NCBI RefSeq assembly: GCF_000018365.1
Contig: NC_011529.1
Location: 1,426,001-1,490,000 of the forward strand
Origin: Thermococcus onnurineus NA1
Lineage (GTDB): Archaea; Methanobacteriota_B; Thermococci; Thermococcales; Thermococcaceae
Length of the DNA stretch: 64,000 nt
Direction of reading: 5' to 3'
Below, piece after piece: positions 62,321 through 64,000 of the stretch. Position 1 is the first letter of the stretch. Every line of letters begins with the position of its first letter. Both the position numbers and the translations under genes were made by a program. The notes beneath the pieces are model-generated. The model saw only the letters and a program-made list of their open reading frames with translations, was not told the origin of the DNA and did not search any database.

Positions 62321-63220
62321 ATGAACTGGAAAATAGCGGTCTTAGCAGTACTCCTCGCGTTCATACTGTGGGGCAGTTACGTCGGCTATGCCATCCTCAC
62401 GCTTCAGCCTAGTATCAACGCCCAGTGGGGCTACGTGGACGAAAGCACCACAGAGATCTGGATAAATGCCCACCTCAATAAGCCCCTGCTCGTTCCGGCA
62501 TCCATAGAGAACGTTAGCCTCGAGTTCGCTGATGTCCCTATGGCAAGGGTGGAGAGGTTCGATTACGGGGCAACTAAAAAAGACGTGACGCTCGCGATAT
62601 CCATAGACAACAGAAACCTCGTGAAGGCCATGATAAACTACTTGAACAACGGGCAAAGAGGCGCCTTCACCGTCCACCTCAAAGGTAAGCTCCTCGGAGT
62701 GGTGCCGGTGGAGGGAAGCATCAGCGAAGAGGTAAACGAGGATATACTGAGCTATCTCGATGTAAAAGCCGAGAGCAGAGATCTTGGCATAGCCAAAACT
62801 CCCGCCCTCGTCGAAACAAAGGCAGAGTGGGCTGGAGTGCGGGGGAACAAGGCGATAATAATTAACCATCTAAAGCTCTACAACCCCAATCCCTTCCCCC
62901 TCCCGGTCACCGGGGTCAGCTACACTCTCTACGTGAACGGGGTCAAGATAAGTGAAGGCACCATAGTCGAGAGCGTCGTCCTTCCGGCGAAGAGCTACGG
63001 AACGGTTGATGTTGAAACGCTCATAGACACAAACGCCCTCCCAGAGGCCTGGGCCAGGCACATAAAGAACAAAGAGACCAGCTACGTGAAAGCAGAGATA
63101 TACCTCGACGTCACGGTGCTTGGCAAGGAGTTCAAGATGGAACTGGCGACGGTGGACGAGACCGTCAGGACGGACATGATGGGAGACCTCAACAGGATGC
63201 TGGAGGGGCTTGTGAGGTAA
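62321..63220 (+). CDS. LEA14-like (WHy domain) membrane-anchored protein
   Basis: 299 residues: N-terminal anchor (IAVLAVLLAFILWGSYVGYAI), then two LEA14/WHy repeats. The second is clear (LKLYNPNPFPLPVTGVSYTLYVNGVKISEGTI, then VVLPAKSYGTVDVETLID); the first is divergent (NAHLNKPLLVPASIENVSLEF). LEA14 proteins bind lipid or act in stress. It follows the exporter operon by 54 bp with its own TATA-like aacatttaaac (62277-62287) and GGAAGGTGAG. Confidence 0.85.
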   Translation: MNWKIAVLAVLLAFILWGSYVGYAILTLQPSINAQWGYVDESTTEIWINAHLNKPLLVPASIENVSLEFADVPMARVERFDYGATKKDVTLAISIDNRNLVKAMINYLNNGQRGAFTVHLKGKLLGVVPVEGSISEEVNEDILSYLDVKAESRDLGIAKTPALVETKAEWAGVRGNKAIIINHLKLYNPNPFPLPVTGVSYTLYVNGVKISEGTIVESVVLPAKSYGTVDVETLIDTNALPEAWARHIKNKETSYVKAEIYLDVTVLGKEFKMELATVDETVRTDMMGDLNRMLEGLVR

Positions 63221-63265
63221 CCAAAGTTTTTAAGCCCTCCATCTTTTTCCTTTCTGGTGGGAGAA

Positions 63266-63784
63266 ATGAACGTGAGAGAGGTTCATGAGTTTCTCAACGA
63301 GATGTGGGAGAGCATTTTCAGGCTCAACGAGGAACTTAAGGCCGAGCTTCCCGAGAAGGGCTTCAAAGTGGAGGACGTGGAGGAGGTCTTTGGCGCTTAC
63401 ATCTTCCTTGACGGCGAATGGAGGCTCATGAAGTACCCACACCCGGCCTTCGAGATAAAGCCCCAGATAGAAGTTGGGGCAACACCAGAGGCTTACTACT
63501 TCGTGGTCGCGGTTCCAAAGGAAAGGATAAGCGAGAACTTCGTTGGCCTCTTCGTGGAGCTCTTCCCGAGGAGCTTCATCTACGGGGCGGAGGACTTCCT
63601 GAGCGACGTATACAACTGGAGGCGCGACGGGAGGATTTCTCCGAGCGAGATAATGGCGCGCATAGAGAAAAGCGATGAGAAGATTTTCCAGTTCGAGGCC
63701 AACTTCGAGAGCGTGGAGACCCTCAGAGAGGGCATTGAGAGGCTCATTGATATCGGGAAGCGCTTTGAAATCTTCGATCTCTGA
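63266..63784 (+). CDS. Conserved protein, function unknown
   Basis: 172 residues, not recognised. Alpha/beta, acidic, without cysteine or membrane span: EVHEFLNEMWESIFRLNEEL, VFGAYIFLDGEWRLMKYPHP, YYFVVAVPKERISENFVGLF, RIEKSDEKIFQFEANFESV. TATA gtttttaag at 63225-63233; CTGGTGGGAG before ATG 63266. The following methyltransferase gene starts 10 bp after its stop, so the two form an operon and a link to RNA modification is possible. Confidence 0.75.
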   Translation: MNVREVHEFLNEMWESIFRLNEELKAELPEKGFKVEDVEEVFGAYIFLDGEWRLMKYPHPAFEIKPQIEVGATPEAYYFVVAVPKERISENFVGLFVELFPRSFIYGAEDFLSDVYNWRRDGRISPSEIMARIEKSDEKIFQFEANFESVETLREGIERLIDIGKRFEIFDL

Positions 63785-63793
63785 GGTGTCGGG

Positions 63794-64000
63794 ATGAGCT
63801 ACGAGGAGGCCTTTCCAGCGGAGCTGAAGGAGTACTACAGGCGGCTCTTTGGCGAAGAGGCCGAGGAGATAATGGCCTCCCTCAGGACGCCGGTTGAGAA
63901 GTACTACATCCGCGTTAACACACTCAAGACGAGCCGCTCAAAGCTGATGAGAATTCTCCGAAAGGAAGGTCTGAAGCCAAAGAGGAGTCCCTATCTGGAG
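63794..64000 (+). CDS. NOL1/NOP2/sun-family RNA m5C methyltransferase, 5' part only
   Basis: The first 69 codons are inside the window. YYRRLFGEEAEEIMASLRTPVEKYYIRVNTLKTSRSKLMRILR is the N-terminal region of NOP2/RsmF-type SAM-dependent cytosine-5 methyltransferases, in which RVNTLK is typical. GAGGTGTCGGG precedes ATG. Whether the target is tRNA or rRNA needs the missing part. Confidence 0.85.
   Translation, partial: MSYEEAFPAELKEYYRRLFGEEAEEIMASLRTPVEKYYIRVNTLKTSRSKLMRILRKEGLKPKRSPYLE

Overview
The window reads as a chromosome segment of a hyperthermophilic archaeon of the order Thermococcales, almost certainly Thermococcus. The signs are archaeal TATA boxes with G-rich ribosome binding sites, ATGA start/stop overlaps, the complete Mbh-type respiratory hydrogenase, a CGP-CTERM anchored protein, CarS, TRAM and THUMP proteins, SAMP/MoaD with a one-domain E1, and Lrp-type regulators. 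The order frhAGB, fdhD, fdh-mfh, formate channel, mnh, mbh is the one I remember from the formate-oxidising, H2-evolving T. onnurineus group. The species assignment is inference.

Layout. 1-4.5 kb: end of a metallophosphoesterase lipoprotein, a cupin, a secreted beta-rich protein paired with its own signal peptidase, a tRNA methylthiotransferase and a TRAM protein. 4.7-34.4 kb: an almost unbroken energy-metabolism superlocus, all on the plus strand: (a) an F420-hydrogenase-like FrhAGB and FdhD; (b) a formate hydrogenlyase operon with formate dehydrogenase (FdhA and a polyferredoxin), three antiporter-like subunits, the NuoH-, NuoC/D-, NuoI- and NuoB-type hydrogenase module (Mfh), a small unknown protein, a formate channel, and a Na+/H+ antiporter module (Mnh); (c) a MobA-like nucleotidyltransferase; (d) the 14-gene mbhA-N operon. 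Formate would enter through the FNT channel and be oxidised at the pterin site; electrons would pass through the ferredoxin subunits to the Mfh [NiFe] site and make H2, with proton or sodium translocation by the antiporter-like subunits. Mbh does the same with ferredoxin from fermentation. Each of the three hydrogenase/formate transcription units has, just upstream of its TATA box, an exact match to the extended SurR motif GTT-n3-AAC-n5-GTT, so one redox regulator probably controls the whole region.

34.4-47 kb: housekeeping and accessory genes (ferritin-like protein, nitroreductase with an overlapping 57-residue membrane protein, THUMP protein, AAA+ ATPase, thioredoxin reductase, class III aminotransferase, ECF S component, DeoC, an eight-cysteine surface protein, an MFS transporter), mixed with decayed genes: a pseudogene with several frameshifts (38.4-39.3 kb), a small membrane gene broken at a G5 run (40.4-40.7 kb) and a short relic reading frame (34.5 kb). 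47-57 kb: a radical SAM protein lacking a SPASM domain, enolase, a biotin-synthase-like radical SAM protein behind a structured leader, two Lrp-type regulators, ITP pyrophosphatase, adenosine-specific kinase, a SPASM protein that has lost its SAM cluster, molybdenum/tungsten cofactor genes (moaE, moaD, moeB-like) and carS. 57-64 kb: a GbsR/MarR-type regulator divergent from an RND exporter operon, with a perfect 24-bp palindrome at the exporter promoter, then an LEA14-like protein, an unknown protein and the start of an RNA m5C methyltransferase.

Cofactor genes (fdhD, mobA, moaE, moaD, moeB-like) scattered through the window fit the needs of the formate dehydrogenase. I saw no rRNA, tRNA, CRISPR array or insertion sequence.
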